Assembly: GCA_000817085.1 (NCBI GenBank) | Contig: JUEM01000010.1 | Coordinates: 1 to 64,000 of the forward strand | Length of the DNA: 64,000 nucleotides | Source of the DNA: a marine actinobacterium MedAcidi-G1 | GTDB lineage: Bacteria > Actinomycetota > Acidimicrobiia > Acidimicrobiales > MedAcidi-G1 | Direction: 5' to 3' | Shown: in pieces, positions 52,669-61,015 of the stretch | Layout: each line of letters opens with the position of its first letter | How positions within the stretch are numbered: the stretch's first letter is position 1 | Position numbers and translations under genes: made by a program | Notes under the pieces: model-generated | The model's input: only the letters and a program-made list of their open reading frames with translations | What the model was told of the DNA's origin: nothing | The model's database searches: none

Positions 52669-53823
52669 TCACCCTTGATATTGAGGCAAACCAACTCTTG
52701 CTGAAGAATTTGCCCAATCAGGCCACCTAGACCGACTTTTTGCAGCCAACTTGTGCATTAGTTCAATAGCATCGGGGTCACTATCACCCGGCCGGCCTTC
52801 TATAACACCCTCCTCGAGCATTCGCATAATTATTTGGCGGCCTAGCTCTGTGCGAACAACAGTTAGCGTCCAGTCGTTGTATTTGCCAATACCACCTGTC
52901 GATATGTCAGCGTGTTCCGCCGCAAAGTCTGGACAAAGGTTGCATCCTTCTCGTGTCCAAGCGTGACATTCTTTAAGATTAATTTCGTGGTAGTCACCAT
53001 TTTTCATCCATATTTGAAAAACACCTTTGATATTCATTTTGATCATTTCTTCTTTAGGGAGTCTGTACTTTGCCCAAAATAATTCCTCAAAAATTGAATC
53101 ATCAAAAGATTTAGAACATAACAACCCAATATTTAATTTGATTGTTTTCCCTGCTTTACCGACTTTACGGTTCCACATAACAGGACCAATAGAAGTTTGG
53201 CAACTCATCCCAACAAGAGCTAATGATTCAAGATTTTTTTCACGGGCTTCGCTAATAGCAAGGGTGTTGGCGGAGTAGGTATATCTACTCCCAGCCCCAG
53301 CTAGAACAGACTCTTTATCTGTAGCTAAAGCAGGGATAGCTTTCCAGGAATTTCCATTTTCTTCATCATTTTCAAGGTGGGAAGTTAAAGCTCCGTCAAT
53401 AATTCCGTTATCTAAACACCATATGAGTATCGCTGAAACTAGACCCCCATCTTGACCAAGTTCATGAACTGTTGAATCGCTAGCTCTAGTTAGGAGAACG
53501 TCTTTATACACTCCGGATAGTTCTTCTGGTTTACGATGACGGTCAAAAAGGTGCATTTCTGCTTCAGTTTCCCAGTCTCTAAACCTTGGACATGCCCGAG
53601 TACAGGAAGTGCAACCTTTTTCACCATGTACACAGTTGTCTGTTCCTAGCTCTTCTTCAAGATGAAAAGGTTTATAAGCGCCCGGTGCGTGTTCATATCC
53701 AATCACATCATGTGGACATGAGATCACGCATCCAGCGCAACCAGTGCAAAGTCCCGTATCGATTACTTCTTCGTAGAGTTCTTTCCATTGGAAAGTCCAT
53801 CGTGGCTGTTTCTGGTTTGACAT
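52669..53823 (-). CDS. Coenzyme F420 hydrogenase/dehydrogenase beta subunit-like (FrhB) with ferredoxin domain
   Basis: Flavoprotein of 384 residues. Two Fe-S motifs occur at the N-terminus: C26-x2-C-x2-C-x3-C (CTGCAGCVISC) and C64, C71, C74, C78. The rest matches FrhB/FdhB N and C domains, with WTREGCNLCPDFAAEHADIS and TGGIGKYNDWT. Such proteins transfer electrons between ferredoxin-type clusters and F420; the partner and direction are unknown. It fits the F420-type LLM enzyme elsewhere in the window. A tRNA-Arg gene lies 77 bases upstream on the same strand. Confidence 0.82.
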   Translation of the reverse strand: MSNQKQPRWTFQWKELYEEVIDTGLCTGCAGCVISCPHDVIGYEHAPGAYKPFHLEEELGTDNCVHGEKGCTSCTRACPRFRDWETEAEMHLFDRHRKPEELSGVYKDVLLTRASDSTVHELGQDGGLVSAILIWCLDNGIIDGALTSHLENDEENGNSWKAIPALATDKESVLAGAGSRYTYSANTLAISEAREKNLESLALVGMSCQTSIGPVMWNRKVGKAGKTIKLNIGLLCSKSFDDSIFEELFWAKYRLPKEEMIKMNIKGVFQIWMKNGDYHEINLKECHAWTREGCNLCPDFAAEHADISTGGIGKYNDWTLTVVRTELGRQIIMRMLEEGVIEGRPGDSDPDAIELMHKLAAKSRSRWPDWANSSARVGLPQYQG

Positions 53824-53900
53824 TTATTGAGCGCAACTCTCTTTTATCTGGGGTCAGACTTAAACATAGTCTATTCGATTTAAAGACCACCTGTGTTTTG

Positions 53901-53972
53901 CGCCCCTGGCAGGAATCGAACCTGCGCACACGGCTCCGGAAGCCGATGCTCTATCCGCTGAGCTACAGGGGC
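53901..53972 (-). tRNA. tRNA-Arg (anticodon CCG)
   Basis: The minus strand reads GCCCCTGTAGCTCAGCGG at its 5' end and CAGGTTCGATTCCTG in the T arm. The acceptor stem GCCCCTG/CAGGGGC is complete, the D stem is GCTC/GAGC and the T stem GCAGG/CCTGC. The anticodon loop is TTCCGGA, giving CCG, which reads CGG (Arg). CCA is not encoded in the genome. Confidence 0.95.
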
Positions 53973-54097
53973 GAGCTACAAAAGGAAGGCTACGTCCTCT
54001 TTTTGCTGGACACATCAATCAACGACATTTCCTTATATTGTTTCTCAAAAGGTTATGCAAAAAAGGGAAAAGAATTATTTCTATTGGAGGATTAGGC

Positions 54098-54796
54098 ATG
54101 GTCGGTGAAATGGTTGTTTTTGAAGCAGGTGACGTCACGGCCGGCGGTTATCTGGCTTTACCTGAGGGGACAGGCCCAGGTGTTATGGTTATTCAAGAGT
54201 GGTGGGGATTAGCGCCACAAATCAAGTCTGTGTGTGACCGGCTAGCGGAAAAGGGATTTGTGGCATTGGCTCCTGATTTATATCACGGTGAATTAGCTCA
54301 ACATTCTGAAATGGACAAGGCAGGAGAGCTTATGAGCACTCTGCCGCCAGAGAGAGCCACTAGAGACATGTCTGGCGCCATTGACTATCTATTGAAAAAT
54401 TCTAATGTTGATAGCGCAACCGTAGGAGTAGTTGGGTTTTGTATGGGGGGAATGCTAAGTCTCTTAATTGCAGCCTCAGAAGGTGAACGAATCGCCGCTG
54501 TAGCTCCTTTTTACGGAGCTCCTTTAGGAGACAATGAGCCTGACTGGACAAATCTCACAGCCCGCGTTGAAGGACATTTTGCAAGTGTTGATGATTTTTT
54601 TCCTCCCGACTCAGTTGCAGGACTAGAAAATAAACTCAGAGAAATGGGTAAGGATGTTACTTTCAATATTTATCCTCAAACAGGTCATGCTTTTGCAAAT
54701 GAGGAAAACCCTCTTGGTACTTACAACTCTGAAATTGCAGATGTTGCGTGGAGAAAAGTTTTAGAAATGTTTAATGAGAGTTTAAGTAATAGCTAA
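54098..54796 (+). CDS. Dienelactone hydrolase-family protein
   Basis: Alpha/beta-hydrolase of 232 residues. The DLH triad is complete: Cys115 in GFCMGG, Asp165 in HFASVDDFF and His197 in TGHAFANE; Glu34 (IQEWWG) corresponds to the conserved Glu36. DLH enzymes open dienelactones from halogenated catechol breakdown, but most relatives act on other esters. ATG 54098 is chosen because GGAGG lies seven bases upstream. It overlaps the convergent ROK gene by four bases (CTAA). Confidence 0.88.
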   Translation: MVGEMVVFEAGDVTAGGYLALPEGTGPGVMVIQEWWGLAPQIKSVCDRLAEKGFVALAPDLYHGELAQHSEMDKAGELMSTLPPERATRDMSGAIDYLLKNSNVDSATVGVVGFCMGGMLSLLIAASEGERIAAVAPFYGAPLGDNEPDWTNLTARVEGHFASVDDFFPPDSVAGLENKLREMGKDVTFNIYPQTGHAFANEENPLGTYNSEIADVAWRKVLEMFNESLSNS

Positions 54797-55740
54797 AAAT
54801 AATTTGTTGTAGACAGAGCTGCTCCAATGGCTCCAGCATTTGAACCTAGTTTTGCTAGTTTTACTTCAATTTTCGGACGGTGTTCACTGCCGATAAGAGT
54901 TTTTTCAATCCATTTCTCTATTCCATTCCTCAGTGGCTCCCCGATTTCAGAAACTCCACCACCTATCACAACTCTGTCTAAATCCAAAAGTAAAATCAAA
55001 TTGACCAGACCCTTGCTCACTTCATGACAGAAATGATCTAAAATTCGTAAAGAGTCAGGTTCTTTATTTTGTATACCGGAAGATAAATACTCACCAGTAA
55101 TATTTTCCTTTTTGCCAGCTTGATCAACTACCCAAGGGTAGTTTCCTTCTGATGCTTCGTTTTGAACGATACGGTTTAACGCATTTCCAGAAGCGAAGTA
55201 TTCCCAAGGTCCTTTTTGACCCGTTATGTGAACTGGGCCGTTTACATCTATAGTCATGTGTCCGGCTTCACCAGCGAAACCATTATTGCCAAGGAGAAGA
55301 CGACCGTCCACAACTAACCCCGCCCCGATTCCGGTACCTAGAGTTACCAAAGCGAAATTTTCACTTCCTTTTCCTGCACCTATTTTCCATTCTGCAATCG
55401 TTCCGACGGTTGCATCATTTCCGATAACGACAGGAATCCCGAGTTCATTTTCAACTTCAATTGTTATAGGAAATTCGATTAGGTTAGGAAGATTTGGGGA
55501 GTATCTGACTACTCCTGATCTATGAGTCAATCCCGCTATTCCTAAGCCAAGTGTTGAGAATGATTGCTTAGTATTTTCTTCGAGTTTACCGACGAGAGAT
55601 TTTATAATTTTTACAAGCTCGGGACCTTTGTCGCTGCTTGCTATTGTCAGTTGGTCTTTTATTTCGAAACTGGTGGAGTCTAGGACTATAGCTTTTGCCA
55701 AGGTGCCACCAATGTCAATGCCAATAACATCTGTTTCCAT
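54793..55740 (-). CDS. ROK-family protein (sugar kinase-like), lacking the zinc motif
   Basis: 315-residue ROK protein. DIGGTLAKAIV at the start, GNDATVGTIAEW, LGTGIGAGLVVDG and GEAGHM are the family's ATP and sugar-binding segments. The usual CxCGxxGCxE zinc site is replaced by VHITGQKGPWEYFASG and has no cysteine. It probably phosphorylates glucose or another hexose, but loss of the zinc site lowers confidence in the exact substrate. No N-terminal HTH, so an enzyme rather than a repressor. Confidence 0.8.
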   Translation of the reverse strand: METDVIGIDIGGTLAKAIVLDSTSFEIKDQLTIASSDKGPELVKIIKSLVGKLEENTKQSFSTLGLGIAGLTHRSGVVRYSPNLPNLIEFPITIEVENELGIPVVIGNDATVGTIAEWKIGAGKGSENFALVTLGTGIGAGLVVDGRLLLGNNGFAGEAGHMTIDVNGPVHITGQKGPWEYFASGNALNRIVQNEASEGNYPWVVDQAGKKENITGEYLSSGIQNKEPDSLRILDHFCHEVSKGLVNLILLLDLDRVVIGGGVSEIGEPLRNGIEKWIEKTLIGSEHRPKIEVKLAKLGSNAGAIGAALSTTNYF

Positions 55741-55786
55741 ATTGAAATGTTAAGGCAGTAAGTGTAAAAAGCGGTGATTTAGATTC

Positions 55787-56665
55787 TTAGCTTCTGATTC
55801 CAGTTAAGTCTGTGATGGCCTCAAGAGTACGTGAGTCTTCGTCAGTGTTGTCTGAACCTTTTATGATTCTGCGCCTTACGGCAGCAGAAATAGTATCTAT
55901 AGTTAGGACCACTGCCATTGTCATTATTAAAACGGCACTAGCTGCAGGGAAGTTTCTAAATGAAAGTTGAGAAACCAGCTCTGAGCCAACTCCACCTGCT
56001 CCAATCATCCCCAGAACAGCAGAAGCCCTAACATTAATCTCAAATCTAAATAACCAGTAAGAACTTATTACTGGCATTACTTGAGGAAGAACTCCCCATC
56101 TCATACCACTAGCCCATTTACCCCCACAAGCTTTTGTTGCCTCTATCGGTCCGTCATCGATGTCTTCAATTGATTCACAGGCCCATTTACCCAAAGTGCC
56201 GATCGAATGTATACCGATAGCGAGAGTTCCTGCCCATGCTCCTAGTCCTGTTATAGGTATAAGGATCACAGCGAGGATTAACTCTGGTACCGCTCTGATC
56301 GCATTAAATAACTGACGGATAGGAGATCTAATCCAGACCGGGGCAACGTTATGTGCGGCTAAGAAGGCTAGAGGAAGCGATACAAAAGCTCCGATGATTG
56401 TTCCAATCCAAGCTATGTAGACCGATTCAAAGATTTTTCCAACTGCGCCACGTTCATAGACCTCACCGAAAGCTGGTGGGGCCATTTGTCGTAAAATAGT
56501 CCAAGCGTCACCTGGTGCATCAAGTAAGCGTGAAAGAGTTATGTTCAGTCCAACGACAGACCAAACAATTGCGACCAAAAATGGGATCGCTATAAACCAA
56601 CGGTAAAAAGTCTTTGGCGTAGGAGGCCTATGAGAGGAGATAGGCGTATCTGAAAGAGTTTCCAT
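55787..56665 (-). CDS. phnE: Phosphonate-type ABC transporter permease (PhnE), second copy
   Basis: Inner-membrane permease of 292 residues with about six helices. The region RAVPELILAVILIPITGLGAWAGTLA and GMIGAGGVGSEL match PhnE permeases of phosphonate/phosphite importers. It starts one base after the first permease gene's stop, making a heterodimeric channel likely. End of the four-gene operon. Downstream 46 bases to the ROK gene start. Confidence 0.9.
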   Translation of the reverse strand: METLSDTPISSHRPPTPKTFYRWFIAIPFLVAIVWSVVGLNITLSRLLDAPGDAWTILRQMAPPAFGEVYERGAVGKIFESVYIAWIGTIIGAFVSLPLAFLAAHNVAPVWIRSPIRQLFNAIRAVPELILAVILIPITGLGAWAGTLAIGIHSIGTLGKWACESIEDIDDGPIEATKACGGKWASGMRWGVLPQVMPVISSYWLFRFEINVRASAVLGMIGAGGVGSELVSQLSFRNFPAASAVLIMTMAVVLTIDTISAAVRRRIIKGSDNTDEDSRTLEAITDLTGIRS

Positions 56666-56666
56666 A

Positions 56667-57467
56667 TCAGACGAGCCTCTTTCTTAACGAGACACTAATC
56701 TGTTCTATCACCCATACGATTCCAAAAATAATGACTAACAACCCTAAGATGCGGTCAAAACGAAAGAACTGACGTTGAGTCTCAATGACCCTGCCTACGC
56801 CACCGGCTCCAACTAGACCGAGTACAACCGATGCCCTGATATTAAGTTCGAAAATGTATAGAGAATAAGCTACGTAGGAAGGAAAAACTGTCGGAAGCAC
56901 ACCTGCTTTTACGGCAGGTAGATGTCGAGCCCCTGAAGATCGGGCAGCTTCAAGAGGTCTTGGGTCAGCTGCATCCACTGTTTCACTAAAAAGCTTGACC
57001 ATTACGGCTAAAGAAAAAATTGTAAGTGACCAAGCTCCAGCAAAAGCCCCAATTCCAATTGCTGTCACAAGCAATTTCGCCCAGAAAAGATCCGGCACGG
57101 CACGCACTAAGTTCATAATAGTTTTACTTATGAAGTAGACAATTTTATTAGGTGTTGTAAGAGAAGACATCGCAAAACTAACAGGAAGAGCCAATAAGCA
57201 GCCAACGAGTGTTGATGTTACGGCAATTTGTAGAGTTTCAATTAGAGGGTCAAAAGTATTCTCTTTTGTGAAAACCCAATCCCAAGGAATAGGCCAAAAC
57301 ATACTCCAGATCGGATTAGTCCAAACCTCCCAAAAAGTAGAGAGGTCGAAAGAAACTTTAAACGCTGCCCAAAAAGTTAATGCTAAAAGCACTAAAGCGA
57401 TTAAAAATGAGCGTGCGCGAGGTTTCGGTTTTACTGGTCTCTCAGAAGTATTTGTATAGTCATTCAT
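56667..57467 (-). CDS. phnE: Phosphonate-type ABC transporter permease (PhnE), first copy
   Basis: Permease of 266 residues with about six helices and the family stretches RAVPDLFWAKLLVTAIGIGAFAG and GLVGAGGVGRVIETQRQFFR. The two PhnE proteins share the same fold and pair in the transporter. ATG 57467 overlaps the stop of the upstream ATPase gene (ATGA). Substrate (phosphonate, phosphite or other) is not fixed by sequence. Confidence 0.9.
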   Translation of the reverse strand: MNDYTNTSERPVKPKPRARSFLIALVLLALTFWAAFKVSFDLSTFWEVWTNPIWSMFWPIPWDWVFTKENTFDPLIETLQIAVTSTLVGCLLALPVSFAMSSLTTPNKIVYFISKTIMNLVRAVPDLFWAKLLVTAIGIGAFAGAWSLTIFSLAVMVKLFSETVDAADPRPLEAARSSGARHLPAVKAGVLPTVFPSYVAYSLYIFELNIRASVVLGLVGAGGVGRVIETQRQFFRFDRILGLLVIIFGIVWVIEQISVSLRKRLV

Positions 57468-58264
57468 TTACCATTGCCGATGTTTTTTTGCGGTTCCTGG
57501 TTCATCGCGTGAAGATCTTCAGAGGTAATAGCTCTTCCATAAATTTCTCGGAAAGTTTCGTCAGTTACGTCACTTATATCGCCGTCGTAAACTAATAGAC
57601 CGTCACGCAAACCAATCAGACGCTTTCCATACTCTTTGGCCAAGTCCAAGAAATGAAGATTTACCAGAGTGGTGATACCCAGCTCACGATTAATTTTTTG
57701 TAAGTCGCCCATTACTTGACGGCTTGTTACCGGATCGAGTGCAGCAACGGGTTCATCTGCGAGCATAAGGGAAGGTTCTTGAGCTAGTGCTCTAGCAATT
57801 CCTACCCTTTGCTGTTGCCCTCCTGAAAGATTTGAGGCACGTACGTAGGTTTTGTCCACGATCCCAACTCTTTCCAAGGCGAGCATCGCTATTTCTTTAT
57901 CTTCAGGTGGCCATAAACCTAAAGTCGACCGCCACGAAGGGACATTAGCAAGGCGACCCATAAGCACGTTATTCAAAACCGTGGTTCTATTAACAAGATT
58001 GAAAGTCTGAAAGATCATTCCTGTTTTGGAGCGCACTTGTCGCAGCGTCTGAGAATTAGCATTTACTACTTCAGTTCCATCTACAAGAATCGAGCCTGAG
58101 GTAGCGGGAACAAGTCCGTTGAGCACCCGAAGCAGTGTTGATTTACCTGCTCCGGAAAGCCCAACTATGACCACAAACTCGCCATCTTCTATTTGAATAT
58201 CGACACTCCGTAGAGCCTCAACTCCACCCGGATAAGTGACCGAGACACCTTCGATTTTTATCAA
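57464..58264 (-). CDS. phnC: Phosphonate-type ABC transporter ATP-binding protein PhnC
   Basis: ATPase of 266 residues. Walker A GLSGAGKST (35-43), FQTFNLVNRTTVLNNVLMGRL (typical PhnC Q-loop region), signature LSGGQQQR, Walker B LMLADEPVAALD. Drives import of phosphonates or related oxyanions with PhnE and PhnD. Starts at ATG 58264, 38 bases after phnD, and overlaps phnE by four bases. Confidence 0.93.
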   Translation of the reverse strand: MIKIEGVSVTYPGGVEALRSVDIQIEDGEFVVIVGLSGAGKSTLLRVLNGLVPATSGSILVDGTEVVNANSQTLRQVRSKTGMIFQTFNLVNRTTVLNNVLMGRLANVPSWRSTLGLWPPEDKEIAMLALERVGIVDKTYVRASNLSGGQQQRVGIARALAQEPSLMLADEPVAALDPVTSRQVMGDLQKINRELGITTLVNLHFLDLAKEYGKRLIGLRDGLLVYDGDISDVTDETFREIYGRAITSEDLHAMNQEPQKNIGNGK

Positions 58265-58302
58265 GCTCTTTTCCTAATTTTTGAAGAACTCTGAGTTGAG
58301 TT

Positions 58303-59358
58303 TTAGTCGTTAATTCCTAGTTTTTCATTTGCTTCACGAACGACATCAAAGTCGGAGTCTTTAGCTACTTGCATATCAGTCCAGCCAAACACTTCGTCAG
58401 AAACTGCTTCGCCTTCTTCAGTTTTAAGGTATGCGTCCATATTGTAATAGATGGCACCTTTCAAACTGTCAGGCAAGTCGGTTCTTACAGCCACGACGTC
58501 GTTAGGAATTTCCGCAGTCAAGTTAAAAATAATTACTTTGTCACCTACGTCTGGATTCGTTTTTCTCATTGTTCGTCGAGCGTCATCATAGGCAACACCA
58601 AAGTCTGCATCACCGTTGTAAACGGCAGCCACGGCACCGTCATGTCCACCCGCGAAAACTTTCTCGTATTGATCGTCTGCTATCCCTGCATTCCGAAGTT
58701 GCAAAGTTGGGTACTGATATCCAGAAGTTGAGCTTTCGTTTGTGAATGCGACAGTCTTTCCGATCACATTACTTATGTCTGCCATACATGACATTCCCGG
58801 CGAGACTGTTCCTGCATCAACAGTTTCTCCAAGAGCTTTACCAGAATCTCCGAAGTAAACACCTACCTGTAAGGCAACAGCATCTATTGCACTGACTTGC
58901 TCCATACTGTCTGAATTATTTATCAGAGCTGTTCCTGACTTAAGCGTGCCAGGACTGCAGATGCTGGAATCATTTGTCATCCACTGACCGTGATATGTAG
59001 GCGCTCCATAGCGAATAGCTTGGGCCATAACACTCATATTCCCGAACTTTTGTTGAGCCATAACGAAACCAGCAGGTCCGAAAGCACCAAGATCTGCTTG
59101 GCCTGTTCCCATAGCTGTTCCCAGACCGACGAAGTCAGTAGTTACAACACCCTCTACTTTAATTCCTAGTTTTTCGGTGAGATGATCCATCATTGGCTGG
59201 ATGTCATCTTGTAGAGCTTCTTGTTCTTGACTTGGTACAAAACCAAAGACAATTTTGTCTGGCCATTCCCCACTTGACTGCTCAGATTCTTCACTTCCGC
59301 AGGACATGACTAAAAGTGATAGTGCTAAAACTACAGCAATTCTTTTAATAATTTTCAT
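58303..59358 (-). CDS. phnD: Phosphonate-type ABC transporter substrate-binding lipoprotein PhnD
   Basis: Periplasmic-type binding protein of 351 residues. Lipoprotein signal with lipobox LLVMSC (Cys20). The mature part carries FGFVPSQEQEAL, TTDFVGLGTAMGTGQADLGAF and FTNESSTSGYQYPT, typical of PhnD/PtxB proteins. It captures phosphonate, phosphite or similar compounds outside the membrane. First gene of the operon. No C-P lyase, phosphonatase or phosphite dehydrogenase is in the window. Confidence 0.9.
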   Translation of the reverse strand: MKIIKRIAVVLALSLLVMSCGSEESEQSSGEWPDKIVFGFVPSQEQEALQDDIQPMMDHLTEKLGIKVEGVVTTDFVGLGTAMGTGQADLGAFGPAGFVMAQQKFGNMSVMAQAIRYGAPTYHGQWMTNDSSICSPGTLKSGTALINNSDSMEQVSAIDAVALQVGVYFGDSGKALGETVDAGTVSPGMSCMADISNVIGKTVAFTNESSTSGYQYPTLQLRNAGIADDQYEKVFAGGHDGAVAAVYNGDADFGVAYDDARRTMRKTNPDVGDKVIIFNLTAEIPNDVVAVRTDLPDSLKGAIYYNMDAYLKTEEGEAVSDEVFGWTDMQVAKDSDFDVVREANEKLGIND

Positions 59359-59391
59359 TCAAATCTCCAATTTTGAATTTTAAAGCTACAA

Positions 59392-59408
59392 ATTTTGTGC
59401 AGCAAAAT
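59392..59408. repeat. Short inverted repeat upstream of phnD
   Basis: ATTTTG and CAAAAT flank a 5-base centre (TGCAG), 34 bases upstream of the phnD start in the region divergent from the DMT permease gene. It might be an operator, but its AT-rich 6-bp arms can arise by chance. I see no Pho-box-like direct repeat nearby. Confidence 0.25.
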
Positions 59409-59542
59409 ATAAGGCAACATTAGTAAACAAACTTAAAACTTGCACGTTCGGAATATTAACTTTTAGTAAATCATAAATTAAATTTAAAAGCTTCTAATCA
59501 ATGCTCAAATTGGCTCTAGTGTTCAAAGGTGAGAATTTGCCG

Positions 59543-60442
59543 ATGAATTTGTCTAATTTAGGACGTATTGCGGCTGTAGCCGCAGTTGTCTGTTGGTCGA
59601 CTGGGAATATCATTGTCGCTCGCCTTGATCTATCAGGTATAGAAATTGCATTTTGGCGCCAGTCTCTGGGAGTGATTGTTTACGGTGTGATTTTTTTTGC
59701 GGCAGGTAAAAGAGTTACGTGGGAACAAATAAAAATTGCATTTCCAGTTGCAGTACTTTTTTGTTCTGAAATAGTGGTCTTCTTCTCAGCTCTTAATATC
59801 ACAACTGTTGCAAATGCGACGATTATCGGTGCATTACAAACAATCGTGTTGATTTTTGTCGCCGGTGGGAAGTTTGGAGAAATAATTACTAAGAGGCTGC
59901 TCGGAATCTCTATTTTTGCGACGGGGGGTGTGGCTGTAGTCGTTTTAGGCTCCAGTAGTAAGATTTCATGGAGTCCAACAGGCGACTTGCTTGCTTTATT
60001 AGCAATGATTTTATTTTCGGGTTATTTTGTTGCTGTCAAGTCAGTTCGTTCAAGAATAGATACCTTTACGCTTCAGACATTGGCCATGCTTATAGGTTCG
60101 TTAGGACTCTTACCTTTTTTAATAATTTTTCAAAGCTCAACATCAGGTTTCCCAGCTCTTACCAGAAATGAGTTTCTTTGGATATTAGTTTTGTTAGCGG
60201 TACCAGGAAGTGGACATTTTTTAATGAACTGGGCTCACTTGCATGTTTCTTTGAGTCTTGCAGGTCTACTGATGCTTGCCATCCCAGTACTCTCTGCAGC
60301 AGGAGCTTGGATCTTTCTTGAACAAAGTGTCTCACTTTTGCAGATATCAGGAGGAGTTATCGTTATAGCGGCTCTTGTGATCGTGACAAGAGATGATGCA
60401 AGTTTCTCTGGTAAAGAAAATGAGACAGCTATAGAGAGTTGA
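59543..60442 (+). CDS. DMT-superfamily (EamA) permease
   Basis: Membrane protein of about 300 residues with around ten helices and the EamA pattern WSTGNIIVARLD near the N-terminus and PGSGHFLMNWAHLHVSLSLAG in the second half, resembling the permease at 18205. Substrate unknown. ATG 59543 is preferred: AAAGGTGAGA lies upstream, while the in-frame ATG at 59501 adds a hydrophobic 14-residue extension without support. Divergent from phnD. Confidence 0.82.
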   Translation: MNLSNLGRIAAVAAVVCWSTGNIIVARLDLSGIEIAFWRQSLGVIVYGVIFFAAGKRVTWEQIKIAFPVAVLFCSEIVVFFSALNITTVANATIIGALQTIVLIFVAGGKFGEIITKRLLGISIFATGGVAVVVLGSSSKISWSPTGDLLALLAMILFSGYFVAVKSVRSRIDTFTLQTLAMLIGSLGLLPFLIIFQSSTSGFPALTRNEFLWILVLLAVPGSGHFLMNWAHLHVSLSLAGLLMLAIPVLSAAGAWIFLEQSVSLLQISGGVIVIAALVIVTRDDASFSGKENETAIES

Positions 60443-60545
60443 GTTGCAAATTTTCAACCAATTAAAAGTCGATCCCGTATGTGACAATTGAAAGTTTTTG
60501 ATCTACGTTTATGCGAGTAGCGACAACAATCAATGGAGGAAAAAA

Positions 60546-60842
60546 GTGAGTGCTGACGGTACATGGAATGTAACACTTAACAGCCCAATGGGAGCCCAAG
60601 CAGGGACCCTCGAACTTACTTCTGATGGAGGCACCCTTACAGGTACTATGTCAGGACCGCAGGGCAGCATGGAACTAGAAAATGGCAGTGTAGATGGAGA
60701 CAATCTTTCGTGGACAGTAAACATGACACAGCCAATGCCAATAACAATTGATGCCACAGCAACTATCGACGGCGACCAGATTAGTGGCGAAGCTAAACTA
60801 GGTGCTTTTGGAACTGCGACATTTGAAGGCTCAAGAGCCTGA
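60546..60842 (+). CDS. Small beta-rich hypothetical protein
   Basis: 98-residue protein without signal peptide. Its sequence is rich in Gly/Thr/Ser with alternating short strands (GTWNVTLNSPMGAQAGTLEL, TLTGTMSGPQGSMELENG, AKLGAFGTATFEGS), suggesting a small beta barrel. The first and last segments resemble each other, perhaps an internal repeat. GTG 60546 is chosen because GGAGG lies seven bases upstream. I do not recognise the family. No operon partner is certain; argS starts 142 bases downstream. Confidence 0.65.
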   Translation: MSADGTWNVTLNSPMGAQAGTLELTSDGGTLTGTMSGPQGSMELENGSVDGDNLSWTVNMTQPMPITIDATATIDGDQISGEAKLGAFGTATFEGSRA

Positions 60843-60946
60843 ATAAACTGTTTAAATTTGTATTTTAAATTTTCAACAATCAAAGTTCTTTAATAAAAAG
60901 TCTTCATTAGACAAGTGCATGTCCTGTAATATCTTGGAGGACCATA

Positions 60947-61015
60947 ATGCCGCAAAGGTGTTATAAAATCTCACCGGGGTGTATATGGATGTTCGTGAAA
61001 GTATCAAGAATTTAA
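60947..61015 (+). CDS. Possible leader ORF overlapping the argS start (22 residues)
   Basis: ATG 60947 has a strong ribosome-binding site GGAGG at 60936-60940, better than the one of argS. It encodes a 22-residue peptide (MPQRCYKISPGCIWMFVKVS then RI) and ends inside argS at 61013-61015, in another frame. It has an early rare AGG arginine codon and a late AGA. It could couple or attenuate argS translation, or be a chance ORF. Confidence 0.35.
   Translation: MPQRCYKISPGCIWMFVKVSRI

Noticed and set aside
53857-53873. Small AGACT/AGTCT hairpin near the tRNA
   Set aside because: Five base pairs, AT-rich, without U-tract; not a convincing terminator.
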